A DNA stretch of 64,000 bases from Candidatus Opimibacter skivensis (lineage in GTDB: Bacteria > Bacteroidota > Bacteroidia > Chitinophagales > Saprospiraceae). Where the stretch lies: positions 282,129 to 346,128 of the forward strand of contig JADKHH010000004.1 of the NCBI GenBank assembly GCA_016721905.1. Reading direction: 5' to 3'. The notes under the pieces were generated by a model. The model made no database searches. It saw only the letters and a program-made list of their open reading frames with translations, and was not told the origin of the DNA. This document shows, piece after piece, positions 9,514-18,572 of the stretch. The first letter of the stretch is position 1. The number at the start of each line of letters is the position of its first letter. The translations under genes were made by a program, and so were the position numbers.

Positions 9514-9885
9514 TTACAGCCTACGATAATGCCATATAGTGATAACAGCAATCACTAAAAAAGGAATGGCAGTAAGCATGATCTTGAAGTTCGTACTCAA
9601 GGCACCCGCCAGGAAAATAAAGGACAATAAAATTCCAAGACCTGCTATGCCCGCATAGGTCAGTATTTTACTTGGTGGCTTTTGAAACAAGGTGATGAGC
9701 AAAAGAAGTTGACCGATAATAGGCAGAACCGTAAATGGATGAAGCACAGACATCGGGTCTGTAAACATTTTAGCCAGCACCTGTCCTTCTGCCTGAAATA
9801 AGAATAAATGATTGCCTCCGCCCCACTCCATGTATCCAAAGAGCGAGGTCATGATGAGGAGTAAATTCAGGAGTTTGCTTTTCAT
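9514..9885 (-). CDS. Small four-helix membrane protein, unknown function
   Basis: A 123-residue protein beginning MKSKLLNLLLIMTSLFGYME, with four predicted membrane helices and a basic tail (WHYRRL). Compact proteins of this type are common in Bacteroidota; I do not recognise a named family. It sits 25 bp after the peptidase gene on the same strand and may be its operon partner. Confidence 0.7.
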   Translation of the reverse strand: MKSKLLNLLLIMTSLFGYMEWGGGNHLFLFQAEGQVLAKMFTDPMSVLHPFTVLPIIGQLLLLITLFQKPPSKILTYAGIAGLGILLSFIFLAGALSTNFKIMLTAIPFLVIAVITIWHYRRL

Positions 9886-9910
9886 GGTGACTCTTTTTAA
9901 AGGTAGGTTT

Positions 9911-11145
9911 TTATCCGCATCCTTCTTTCAATTTGTGGATATCAAAATCATGTGGAATGGGTACAGATTTAAGGAAATCAATCCATTCTGCTTCTAATTT
10001 TTCGACAGGGAAGCCATAGATGGTGTCAAAGTCTCCGAATCCACGGGTCCACAACAACTTCATTTTTTCCAACCCATATTGCTCATATAAATATTTAAAC
10101 ACACCGGCACTTTGCAAATAGGCCATAACATCGTTTTGAACAGCAATTTCATCAAAATGATTGAACAGGTAATCCAGGGATTGGAGTTAATTTGATTGGA
10201 GATAGTATGCGTTGATCGTAGGTATAGGATTCTCAATGTGACATTCATTATCAGCATATACGGCACTTCCCTCAATCAGCAACCGGCACCCTGAAGGGCC
10301 CCATGCATTTAAAGAAATGATATGGAAGATTTCATGCTTAAACTGGGGTCTCCTGGTCGCTGTTATAGGAAATAGCCCTGCGTCAAATTCAGCATAGGCA
10401 ATGCCGCCCTGTGCCCGCACACCTGTAAAGGCTTGCATTTCTTCAACGGATTCAAAAAGGATTAAGGTGATTCCTCGGTTGTATTTTTCGACATTGAGTA
10501 TTTGAAGCGCATTTGAAAAAGCAAAGGCTATCTGTTCTTTAATTTCAGGTAGATGCGCAGCAGCGTATGTGTTTCCGGCGAAGAAAATCCTGAAGTTGCC
10601 ATGCGATATGGAAAGAAAGGGAAGTGTATCTTGGTTTAGAATCTTATTTGTAAAAGCAGCACGATGGGGATAAAAGACAACCTCATCAGTAGGGTTGTCA
10701 AGACTCGTCCGTGCCGTATAGACGTTTTCCTGTACGAACCAATTGGTATAATTAGTACTGACTTTTTCCACGATACGATTCCATTTTTTATGATCATGGA
10801 GGGACAATAAAGATGAATCAGCCTTCAGCGCGTCAATGTCTTTAAAGGGATATTCAAAAGCGATTTTATTTAAAATCTGAAGTGCTGTTTTTTCTTTACC
10901 TGCCAGAGCGTAGGAGCTTGCTGCATTATAAAGTATCCCTTCTCTTGGAATCTCAAAGCCCTTTTCAACCTCAGCATGGGCTGCTTTGTAAAATAGGCGC
11001 CGGCCTCCTGATAGTTTTGCGCGGTCAGGCAGGAATCTGCTTTATTCCATAATTCATAAAAGGCGTAATACTTCGGAAATCCAGATTGGCCAAAACAATG
11101 TGTGGTAAAGCCCAGGCCTAGAATAAATAAAGAAATTCTGTTCAT
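9911..11145 (-). CDS. Secreted gluzincin-like (peptidase MA-type) protein, one frameshift and one in-frame stop
   Basis: About 410 residues when repaired. The signal peptide is MNRISLFILGLGF..HCFGQ (start 11145). A helical, TPR-like stretch follows (ADSCLTAQNYQEAGAYF), interrupted by a one-base shift near 10985-10992, after which AHAEVEKGFEIPREG continues. The catalytic region has HEIFH (the HExxH zinc motif, near 10335-10349) and IEGSAVYADNE with the downstream Glu ligand, the layout of the peptidase MA clan. A TAA at 10187-10189 then interrupts the same frame, which continues as LQSLDYLFNHFDEIAVQ to GCG at 9914. Either a miscalled base or a true nonsense mutation; removing the last 92 codons would leave the zinc site intact. 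Confidence 0.7.
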
Positions 11146-11232
11146 TGAAAAATGAATCTTGGAGTCAATCAAAGGTACAAGCTATCGGATTACTGTTTCT
11201 TCATCAAAGATAAGTTCAGGTAGTCCACCACA

Positions 11233-11350
11233 CCCTATGCCAGCGCAAAGTTTTCGCACGTCGCGTCGCCCCATGGGGCAGGGAGGAGTTCGGAGAGATC
11301 ATAACATTTCAAATCAGCCCAGTCCCTGCTCTCTGCGCTATGCTCTATGC
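11233..11350 (-). repeat. GCATAGGG-bounded dispersed element, copy C
   Basis: Read on the minus strand it begins GCATAGAGCATAGC, passes GGGACTG, TGATTT, ATGTTATGATCTCTCCG and GTGCGAAAACTTTG, and ends GCATAGGG (11233-11240). The order of segments matches copy B at 11937-12045. The middle is expanded with GC-rich sequence. It is flanked at 11353-11380 by GCTAATT words (CCGCTAATTCGCGCTAATTT), which also flank copy B on its other side (11894-11916). Confidence 0.6.
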
Positions 11351-11416
11351 TTACCGCCGCTAATTCGCGCTAATTTCCGCCAATTAGATATCGAAAGCCA
11401 GGCCTGCCCTTACTAA

Positions 11417-11832
11417 TCATCGGGTGCCTCCAGCTTTGTACCGTCGCCACTTCTTCCTTAATGCCAGATCAGATGTCCGTATCGTTCCGATATAGGTGAC
11501 TTTGACAGGCTTTACCCCACAGTATTCCAGAATGGATTTCTTTAATTTGGGTGGCTTGCGTTTCTCTGTACAAAGACATCCAGGTAAGAGCCTGTCACCT
11601 TAGAACAAACAGAGAACCCAACCGTTCTGCCCCTTTTTTATCCACGGTCAGGATCTGGTTCTAATTCAGTCCCTGTTGGTACCCAAAGGCTAAGTTGTTG
11701 AAACTAAGTCCTTATCACAATTTCCTTTATCTCAGCACCCGCTCCAGACGCCCCCTTTTTATAGGCCTCCACGAGCCCAAAATTGAAGCTCTCCTGATTT
11801 GGATGTCCGTTGATGATGAGTATTTTTTTCAT
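11417..11832 (-). pseudogene. Decayed NAD(P)H oxidoreductase (flavodoxin-fold, MdaB/KefF-like)
   Basis: ATG 11832 opens MKKILIINGHPNQESFNFGL, the flavodoxin-like FMN-binding start of NAD(P)H:quinone oxidoreductases. After about 45 codons the frame is lost; fragments LSFNNLAFGYQQ and TELEPDP remain in other frames, then roughly 60-80 family residues are missing. The C terminus is again readable as KPVKVTYIGTIRTSDLALRK, ending at 11417. Family members are about 190 residues and only about 137 codons of space remain. The internal loss plus several shifts is more than simple miscalls would explain, so I call a pseudogene. It lies between two copies of the dispersed element. Confidence 0.75.
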
Positions 11833-11936
11833 AACGCTATTCAATTATATAATTCAATTCTGCACTGACCATGAGATAATCACTGGCTCTTTCCGCCGCT
11901 AATTCACGCTAATTTTCTCTAAGATAAAGTTGAGCT
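11833..11936. repeat. Intergenic with GCTAATT words
   Basis: No gene. It contains GCCGCTAATTCACGCTAATTTTC at about 11895-11917 in two adjoining words (GCTAATTC, GCTAATTTTC), nearly the same as those at 11353-11375. Confidence 0.5.
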
Positions 11937-12045
11937 CCCTATGCACAAAAGTTTTCGCACGGAGCACACGGAGTGCACGGAGAGATCATAACAATCAAAA
12001 TCATGCACCTGACAGTCCCTCTGCCCTATGCGCTATGCTCTATGC
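11937..12045 (-). repeat. GCATAGGG-bounded dispersed element, copy B, overlapping the RND stop codon
   Basis: Minus-strand order: GCATAGAGCATAGC GCATAGGG, then CTGTCAGG, TGATTTTGATTGTTATG, ATCTCTCCG, words of CACGGAG type (11958-11984 on the plus strand), GTGCGAAAACTTTTG and a closing GCATAGGG at 11937-11944. The RND permease stop TAG (12026-12028) lies inside the second GCATAGGG and its last residues SIEHSA are encoded by the repeat. Confidence 0.65.
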
Positions 12046-15000
12046 TTTTCACAGTAACAGCTGGAGGAATCAACATATAAAGCAACGGCGTCACAATCCG
12101 ACTCAACAACGTCGAACTAATCAACCCTCCGATCAACACCAATGCAAGTGGTGAAATCAACGGTGATTTTTCAAGCACCAGCGGAACCATACCTCCAATC
12201 GCTGTCATCGAAGTGAGTAGGATCGGAAGAAACCTCGTCTCTGCACCATTCAAAACCGCTTCTTTCAGTGGCATGCCTTGCTCACGAAGTTGATTAGTAT
12301 AGTCCACCAGGAGAATCGAATTTTTTATCTCAATCCCCATGAGGGCAATGATGCCGATCGTAGCCACAAATGATAACGTCTCGCCACCGAGGTATAGAAT
12401 ACCTAACGCACCAACGATACCAAGAGGTACGACTGACAATACAATAAGTGTGCTCTTGAACGTCCTGAACTCAAGCAACAAGGATGGCAAACAATCCGAA
12501 GACGGTGATCAGGATGATGCTGCCCATGCCACCAAAGGATTCCTCTCTTGTTTCTTTTCACCGGCTGCAACAAACCGATATCCTGCAGGTAATTTGACAT
12601 CCTGCAGTTTCTTTTCAACCTCATCAAACATTGCGATGGTATTGTATCCCGTTTGCACAAAGCTGGTCACATTGGTATACCGCTCTTTGTTGTAGTGCCT
12701 GATCACATTGGGAGAGGCACCAGGCACGATTTCTGCAATTTGTGAGATAGGAATCAGCGCACCGGAGAGAGAGGTGACATACATCTTGTCAAATATCTCA
12801 AGAGCATGATCGGGATCAAAATCCTGGAGGGTCATCTGTATCTGGAATTCATCTCCATCCGCATTACGCACCGTCTGGTTAGGTAGTCCCGCTACACTTA
12901 AGCGGACAGTGCGCGCCACCTCAGCAGGCAATACGCCCATGATACCGGCTTTCTCTTTGTCGATGATGACATTGAGGTCAGTCTTTGGCAGGCTGAGTTG
13001 ATTTCCGACATAGAGTGTGCCTTCTGTTTTCTTGATGATGTCTTCGAGGATAAAACTATACTTGGTCAGCGTATCCAGATTGTCACCCAGAATCCTGAAT
13101 TCAAGAGGAGCCGGCACAGGTGGCCCTTGCTGAAATTGCTTGACTTCTATTTTAGCACCGGGAATCTGATTGTATCTGGCCCTCAATGAATCGGTGAGCG
13201 CAACAATCTCAGGTACTTCCATATTCGGGTTAGTCTGCACAAAGAGTTCGGCAAAGTGCGGTGTAAAATCCTGCTGAAATACGTTATAGTATACCCTTGG
13301 ATTTCCCTTGCCGATATTGCTACTGACGCTGACAACATTATTTAGTTGCAGGAGGTCCTGTTCGACAATACGTGCTATGCGGTTGGTTTCTTTCAGGCTC
13401 GTGCCTGGCGGTGTATTGATCTGTACATTGAACATCGGTTTTTCAGAGACAGGAAATAAACTGAATCCGATCAAGGGTATCAAGCCCAGGCTGCTGATAA
13501 AAATCACCCCTGTCAACGCTAGAGCAATCACCGGATGAGCTAATGACCAGTTCAATATGCGTTGGTAAGGCGCATTGATGTATTTCTTAAATCCTCTAAA
13601 GAAGATATTGCCTTCAGAACGCTCATGATTTTTCAACATAATGCTCGCCAGAAACGGAATGATCGTCAGCGATACCAACAGGGATGCAATGATCGTCAAC
13701 AAGACAGCCATAGGCAACGGCCTGATAAATTCGCCGGAACCCTCAGGAAGAAACACTAAAGGAAGGAAAGCAAGTAAAAGGGTTGCAGTACAACCTATGA
13801 CGGCAATAGCGATTTGCTTCGTAGCTACGATCGCGGCTTCTTTTCGTTTATACCCCATCCGCATAAAGCGCTCGATGTTTTCAACTATGACAATCGAATC
13901 ATCCACCAACAAACCAAGCGCGATGACGAGACCTACGATGCTCAATTGATTGAGTGTATACCCGGTGTAGTTGAGAAACGCAAGACCGATCGCCAGGGAT
14001 AGCGGGATGCTGATCATGACGATCAATGCGGCGCGGAATCCAAGGGGCAATAAAGTTAACAGTACGAGAGATACCGCAATTGCAAAATCAATTCCTAACC
14101 CATAGAGTCTTCTGCGCACATTTTTCTCCTGATCAAAACTCGTCTCCATTTTGATGTGATCCGGAAGGGTGGCTGTATGGCCACCCTGTTTTGAACTATA
14201 TTCTTCCGGTCTTTTAAAGCCGTGACGACCCAGATAGCCGGCAGCCCGTTGTATCGCGCGATGTGTGTTTCTTCAGCCTTGTCCATGCGGATCAGGGCTA
14301 TGTCATTGAGGTGTACTGCATTTCCCTGCGGAGTTGTCTTGATGACGATGGCGCGTATCTCGTCGAGGGAGTTGAGTTCACTGTTGGTCTTGATATTAAA
14401 TCGCTTCTTTCCCAGATCCACGCTACCCCCGGGTATATTGACATTGTGCGCCTGTATGATATTGATGACCTGGTTGAGTCCGATACCATAGGCTGCCATC
14501 TTGTCGAGCTGCAGGGCGATCTGTATTTCTTCGGTGGGTTCAGCTTGTATCTCCACCCATTTGATATCCTTGATACGTTCAATGAGTTTTTCAAGTTCTT
14601 CAGCCTTGTCTTTGAGTTCTTTTGGTGAGGCGGTCGAAGAAACGAGTGCGGTCTGAAGGATAGCTACATCAGAAGACGCAGCGCGTATCACATCGAGTGT
14701 AACGATACCCTCCGGCAGGGAGGCACGAATCTTGTTGACCTCCCGGATGACATCATTGTTTTTACCATCGACATTGACACCATAGTTGAATTCAAGTTGC
14801 AACAGCATCAAGCCATCACTGCAATTGGTCTGCATTTTCTTGATGTCATCCAGTTTGTAGAGCACATCCTCGATCGGTTCGGCAACCAATTGCTCCATAT
14901 CTGCCGGACTGGTCCCCGGATATACTGCCAGGACGATAAAGATCGGTGCACCAAAGGGCGGATCTTCTCCCCGCGGCATATTGATGAGTGCATTGACACC

Positions 15001-15072
15001 CAGCATCAGCGCGAGCACGAAGAGGATGATCGTGAATTGATAATTTTTTACAGAGAAGGATGTGAGTGACAT
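12026..15072 (-). CDS. RND efflux permease (HAE-type, AcrB-like), three frameshifts
   Basis: About 1015 residues in total. The N terminus MSLTSFSVKNYQFTIILFVL is followed by PRGEDPPFGAP and YPGTSPADMEQLVAEPIED, which fit the proton-driven hydrophobic/amphiphilic export RND family rather than metal pumps, as does ALGLLVDDSIVIVENIERF in TM4. Shifts lie near 14184-14192 (C3/T4 run), 12541-12547 and 12475-12482; the last two compensate each other. All domains are otherwise present to STLLSRIVTPLLYMLIPP. Its last six residues come from the dispersed repeat. It is the pump of a tetR-tolC-adaptor-RND operon transcribed leftward, exporting drugs, lipids or solvents. Confidence 0.88.
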
Positions 15073-15141
15073 TTTCTGGTATGGGTTATAAAGCTTATTG
15101 GCTTATGTGGTTATAGTGTAATTATCAATTCTTTGCTTCAT

Positions 15142-15214
15142 CTGACCCCCTACCCCCTGAAAGGGGGAGCAGATAAAATCATTCAAGTCCCCCTTACAGG
15201 GGGTAGGGGGTCAG
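15142..15214. repeat. Long inverted repeat of C/G-rich blocks (REP-like)
   Basis: Left arm 15142-15168 (CTGACCCCCTACCCCC, TGAAAGGGGGA) and right arm 15188-15214 (TCCCCCTTACAGG, GGGTAGGGGGTCAG) are nearly perfect complements of 27 bases around a 19-bp spacer. Each arm also has its own CCCCCT..AAGGGGG mini-palindrome. A shorter relative (ACCCCCTGCCCTGAAAGGGGG) occurs at 21229-21250. It lies between the adaptor and pump genes. Confidence 0.75.
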
Positions 15215-15279
15215 AAAGAGCACAGAGAGATTAAAACATATCAAAATCATGCACCTGACAGTCCCTATGCTCCTATGCC
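15215..15279 (-). repeat. Partial dispersed element, copy D
   Basis: Minus strand: GCATAGGAGCATAGGGACTGTCAGG, then GTGCATGATTTTGATATG and AATCTCTC, matching the first half of copy B. The right half is missing; the sequence goes straight into the C/G inverted repeat at 15214. A further GCAAAGGGCATAGGGACC piece at 15446-15463 belongs to the same element on the other side of the suspect stretch. Confidence 0.55.
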
Positions 15280-15444
15280 CCCCGCCCCCGGGGTTAAAGT
15301 TTGGGGGGGGAGGAGGAGAAAAAGAAAAAAAAAAAAAAAAAAATAAATCATGGGCCCTCCCCCCTCCCCCCTGCGCCCTCGCTTTAGGGGGGGAGGGGGG
15401 AAACAGAAAAAAAAAAAAAAAAAAAAAAAACAAACGACCCGCGG
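15277..15444. other. Probable read-end or assembly artefact (homopolymer runs)
   Basis: Runs of C6, G8, A20 and A24 alternate with G/C strings and no coding or repeat sense. The pattern is that of low-quality trace ends rather than of a genome at this GC. It sits inside a repeated word (GCATAGGG) on both sides, where an assembler would mis-join. Confidence 0.7.
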
Positions 15445-15470
15445 TCCCTATGCCCTTTGCATAATGTGTA

Positions 15471-16402
15471 TCATTTTTCAATCGAAATCCTATCCCCATC
15501 CTCCAGAAATCCACTTCCTGCCGTGATCACTTCCGTAGCACCTTCAAGCCCGGATTCAATAGCCACCCGCTTCCCCCTGAAATTGCTGGATCCTGACCAT
15601 TCGCTTCTCGGCGATTCCGTCTTTAGGCACATACGCGACGCCAGTCCGACCATTGGATGAAACCAGCGCTTCCACAGGGATGATGATATACTCCGCATTG
15701 ATGGAGGGAATGATTTCAATATGGGCTAGCATACCTGCAGCGATACGATTGTCTTTGCTTGGGATACCAAGTTCTACGTCGAGTGTTCCACTCAGTGGAT
15801 TGGCTACATCGGCGAGGCGCTTTACTTCGCTTTCAATGATCCAACCGGGATAAGCGTCAAGGATGATTTTTGCTTTTTCTCCTTTCTTGATTCTGCCCCA
15901 GTTTTTGTCAGTAAGGCCGGCTACGATTTTCCAGTCGGATTGCCTGACGCCCATGATGTAATAAACCGGTATGCCGGGACCTGTGATCTCACCTTCCTGC
16001 ATCAGCTTCTTGATCACCTTGCCCTCAATAGGAGAGTACACCTGTGAATACGCTACGTTGAACTCAGCGATCTGCAATGATTTCTTGGCCATGTCTACAG
16101 CGGTCCCTGCATTCTGATACTGTTCGAGTGTCGCAATGCTGTCGCGATATAGATTGTGCATAGGCGCGGGCGATGACGCCTCCGGTTTTGAAAGATGGCT
16201 TTGCTTCTGAATCGGACTGGACCACACCGGTGACATGAATCACATCATCCAGTGCAGACTGTGATATGGGAACGGTACGAACGTAAAATACATTCGATGG
16301 TTTTTCAGCGGGTATGTCTGAAGGTTCTTTTGACGCATCGTCTGAACAAGCGACGAGCGCGAAAAATAAAGTGATGGTAAATAGACCAATGGACTTTGTC
16401 AT
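15471..16402 (-). pseudogene. RND periplasmic adaptor (membrane fusion protein), internally deleted and frameshifted
   Basis: The N terminus is a lipoprotein signal, LFTITLFFALVACSDD, with lipid-accepting Cys about residue 19. Then come TVPISQSALDDVIHVTGVV and PSFKTGGVI. In family members about 45-60 residues (lipoyl half and first coiled-coil helix) follow GGVI, but here the sequence jumps within about five codons and one frame change (16160-16180) to NLYRDSIATLEQYQNAGTAV. The second lipoyl half, beta-barrel and membrane-proximal domain follow. A second shift is in the C5 run at 15573-15577 before RVAIESGLEGATEVI. Loss of half the barrel-sandwich would disable the adaptor unless the deletion is an assembly error. 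It links the TolC and RND proteins of this operon. Confidence 0.75.
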
Positions 16403-16423
16403 GGTATATGATTTAGTGGTGTG

Positions 16424-17752
16424 TTATTTGATGGGAGCGCTGGCAGCCATGCGTTCGATGTTGACATGACGGATCCAGGATTGATATTTGGCGAGATTTT
16501 GTTCCAGTTGTGTACTCGTTACTTCGGTGCGGGCATCGAGGAGTTCTATGTAATTGGACAGTCCTTCTTTGTATCTGCGTACTGTTTCCTGGTAGAAGCG
16601 TTCGTTGGTTTTGAGTAGATCGGTAAAACTATTGTACAAGGCGATGTCGGAACGGAGGTTTTCAATTTCAGATTCTATCTGGAGATCAAAAGCGTTTTTG
16701 GTCCATTCATAATTGGCCTCTGTGGCTTCCAGTTGCGCTTTCCATTCTTGTTGTTTGAGCTGGCTTTTCTTATTGTCCCAGATAGGTATTTCAAGTTGCA
16801 CACCACCTAACACATAGCCACCCCAGTCAGCTGCGAAGGCCTGTGACCCCAGATCCAGTTGGAACCCGAGTGTAGGAGCATGTTGCTTTTCTTCGAGCTG
16901 TAAGGCAAGCTCCTGAATTTTCTTACCTGTCTGTATTTGTTGTAACTCTTCTCTTCCGGAGAGATCGTATTGCACCGGTATGGCAGGCACACCTTCGAAA
17001 GTATCCGGGATGATTTCTGAACCTGAAGGCCTGTTGAGGAGGAAGTTAAAATGAGCGGCAGCATTGATCTTGTTTGAGATTGATTTTTCTCTTAATGCGG
17101 CGAGATGTTCGATGTCGGATTGGATGCGCATGGCGGCGGAGGGAATGGCCTGCCCGTTTTTGATCATGCTTTCGGTGATCCTTTTGTTTTCAGTAAGCAG
17201 TGCGAGGCCCTGGTCCATGATGTAGATGGCTTCTCCCGCGCGCATCCATTGCAGGTAGGCCGTCTTGACTTGTTGAGTGAGGTCGCGTATCGTTTCGTCG
17301 GTTTGTAAGCCTGCCATCGTGACTTCTTCTTTCTTGATCAGCTTGTTGTATTTGATCTCTGGCTGCAACACAGGTTGTGTGATGCGAAATCGTGCATCAT
17401 AAAAGTTGTTGGGCAGAAAGTTAAATTCCTGGTTGGCCACAGGCGGAAAGTTTTGCGTGCCTGTGATGTCATTGAGCGCGCTGTAGACGGGGTTTAATAA
17501 ATCACCGAGGGGTAATTCAATATTTCGTCCCTTGTAGGCCAATGTATACGTGGTGAGGAAGTTGACTTCAGGGCCACCGAGTTTGCTGGCGTGCTCAAGG
17601 GCGTATTGTTGTTTTCTTTCTAATGCTTTTCGCTGATCAACAGTCAGGTTTTGTTCAATGGCCTGATTGACGTATTGATCAAGAATGGCCTGACCTTGCA
17701 TTGACAACTGTACACAGGTCAGCATCAGGATGGATAAAAGTATGCGGTTCAT
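16424..17752 (-). CDS. TolC family outer-membrane efflux protein
   Basis: A 442-residue protein with signal peptide MNRILLSILMLTCVQLSMQG. It has the twofold repeated long helices of TolC-like channels (QAIEQNLTVDQRKALERKQQ; LKTNERFYQETVRRYKEGLS followed by YIELLDARTEVTSTQLEQN). It forms the outer-membrane duct for the adaptor and RND pump encoded next on the same strand. It lies between the tetR gene (27 bp gap) and the adaptor gene (21 bp gap). Intact. Confidence 0.92.
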   Translation of the reverse strand: MNRILLSILMLTCVQLSMQGQAILDQYVNQAIEQNLTVDQRKALERKQQYALEHASKLGGPEVNFLTTYTLAYKGRNIELPLGDLLNPVYSALNDITGTQNFPPVANQEFNFLPNNFYDARFRITQPVLQPEIKYNKLIKKEEVTMAGLQTDETIRDLTQQVKTAYLQWMRAGEAIYIMDQGLALLTENKRITESMIKNGQAIPSAAMRIQSDIEHLAALREKSISNKINAAAHFNFLLNRPSGSEIIPDTFEGVPAIPVQYDLSGREELQQIQTGKKIQELALQLEEKQHAPTLGFQLDLGSQAFAADWGGYVLGGVQLEIPIWDNKKSQLKQQEWKAQLEATEANYEWTKNAFDLQIESEIENLRSDIALYNSFTDLLKTNERFYQETVRRYKEGLSNYIELLDARTEVTSTQLEQNLAKYQSWIRHVNIERMAASAPIK

Positions 17753-17779
17753 GTGGTGTGGTTTCGGATGGTTTGAAAA

Positions 17780-18406
17780 TCAGGACAGGCTTTTCTGGAT
17801 CATGGAAAGGAAGACATCGTAGCTGCGGAACATAAATGCTTTCTGATCTTCCATGGCGTAGATGTTGAGTCGCTCTTTATTGTGCAGCGAGACAAGACCA
17901 TGCACCTGGCTCCAGAGGATCAGGGATATTTCATCCGGATTAATGTCTTTGCGGAAGTAACCTGCCTCCATGCATTCCACGATGTTTTGTTTAAGCATAT
18001 TGATCGCCATGGCGCCATCCTGCCAGAATTCTTCCTTGACTGCCAGCGCTTCCATCGTGCAGGAGAGGATGAACATGAGTTCATAGTCCTGGGGGTTGTC
18101 TATGCCATACTGGATGTATCCCCTGCCGGTGGCTTTCAGTCTTTCGAGAGGATCGGGCATGTTCTGGACAGAAAGAAAGAGGGCTTCGATCTTGCATTCA
18201 AAGGCCTTATCGTGGAGGGCCAGGAGGAGATCATTCTTGTCCTTGAAGTGATTGTAGATGATTCCCGGGCTGTATTCGATCTTGGTAGCGATCTTCCGGA
18301 TGCTGGTGTTTTCATACCCTTCAGCCAGGAATATTTCCCTTGCGGCACTGAGAATCAGGTCTTTAACCGCATCTCTCTCCCTTTCTTTTCTTTCGTTAAT
18401 ACCCAT
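17780..18406 (-). CDS. TetR family transcriptional repressor
   Basis: About 208 residues from ATG 18406 (MGINERKERERDAVKDLILS). The N-terminal helix-turn-helix is SIRKIATKIEYSPGIIYNHF, the C-terminal ligand domain is all-helical. The frame is open upstream to 18439, but the shorter start matches the family and leaves the palindromic site free. It is the first gene of the leftward efflux operon and very likely represses it, binding the TTGAACA sites just upstream and being released by a pump substrate. Confidence 0.93.
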   Translation of the reverse strand: MGINERKERERDAVKDLILSAAREIFLAEGYENTSIRKIATKIEYSPGIIYNHFKDKNDLLLALHDKAFECKIEALFLSVQNMPDPLERLKATGRGYIQYGIDNPQDYELMFILSCTMEALAVKEEFWQDGAMAINMLKQNIVECMEAGYFRKDINPDEISLILWSQVHGLVSLHNKERLNIYAMEDQKAFMFRSYDVFLSMIQKSLS

Positions 18407-18410
18407 TATT

Positions 18411-18478
18411 GAACATATTGTATTTAAATAACGCTGCAAATATATTGAACACTGTTCAATTTCAAATAGATGTTCAAT
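18411..18478. promoter_or_regulatory. TetR-type operator cluster (TTGAACA half-sites)
   Basis: The centre is TTGAACACTGTTCAA at 18445-18459, a palindrome with one central base. Extra half-sites are TTGAACA at 18409-18415 and TGTTCAA at 18471-18477. The spacing upstream of the tetR-tolC-adaptor-RND operon and the symmetry fit autorepression. Confidence 0.75.
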
Positions 18479-18572
18479 GTTTTTTTAATTTTTTTTTGGA
18501 ACCAATCTAATGGGATCAATCGTTGATCTTGAAAATTGTCGTTATATTTATGACAATTGTCAATAAACAACT

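Noticed and set aside
11173..12025. tRNA or rRNA genes in this or the other gaps
   Set aside because: No cloverleaf with a TTCRA-type T-loop and CCA-side stem could be found in any intergenic stretch that I read.
14095..14149. RND permease as two or three separate proteins
   Set aside because: The fragments align end to end as one HAE-type pump of normal total length; a split is best explained by frameshifts.
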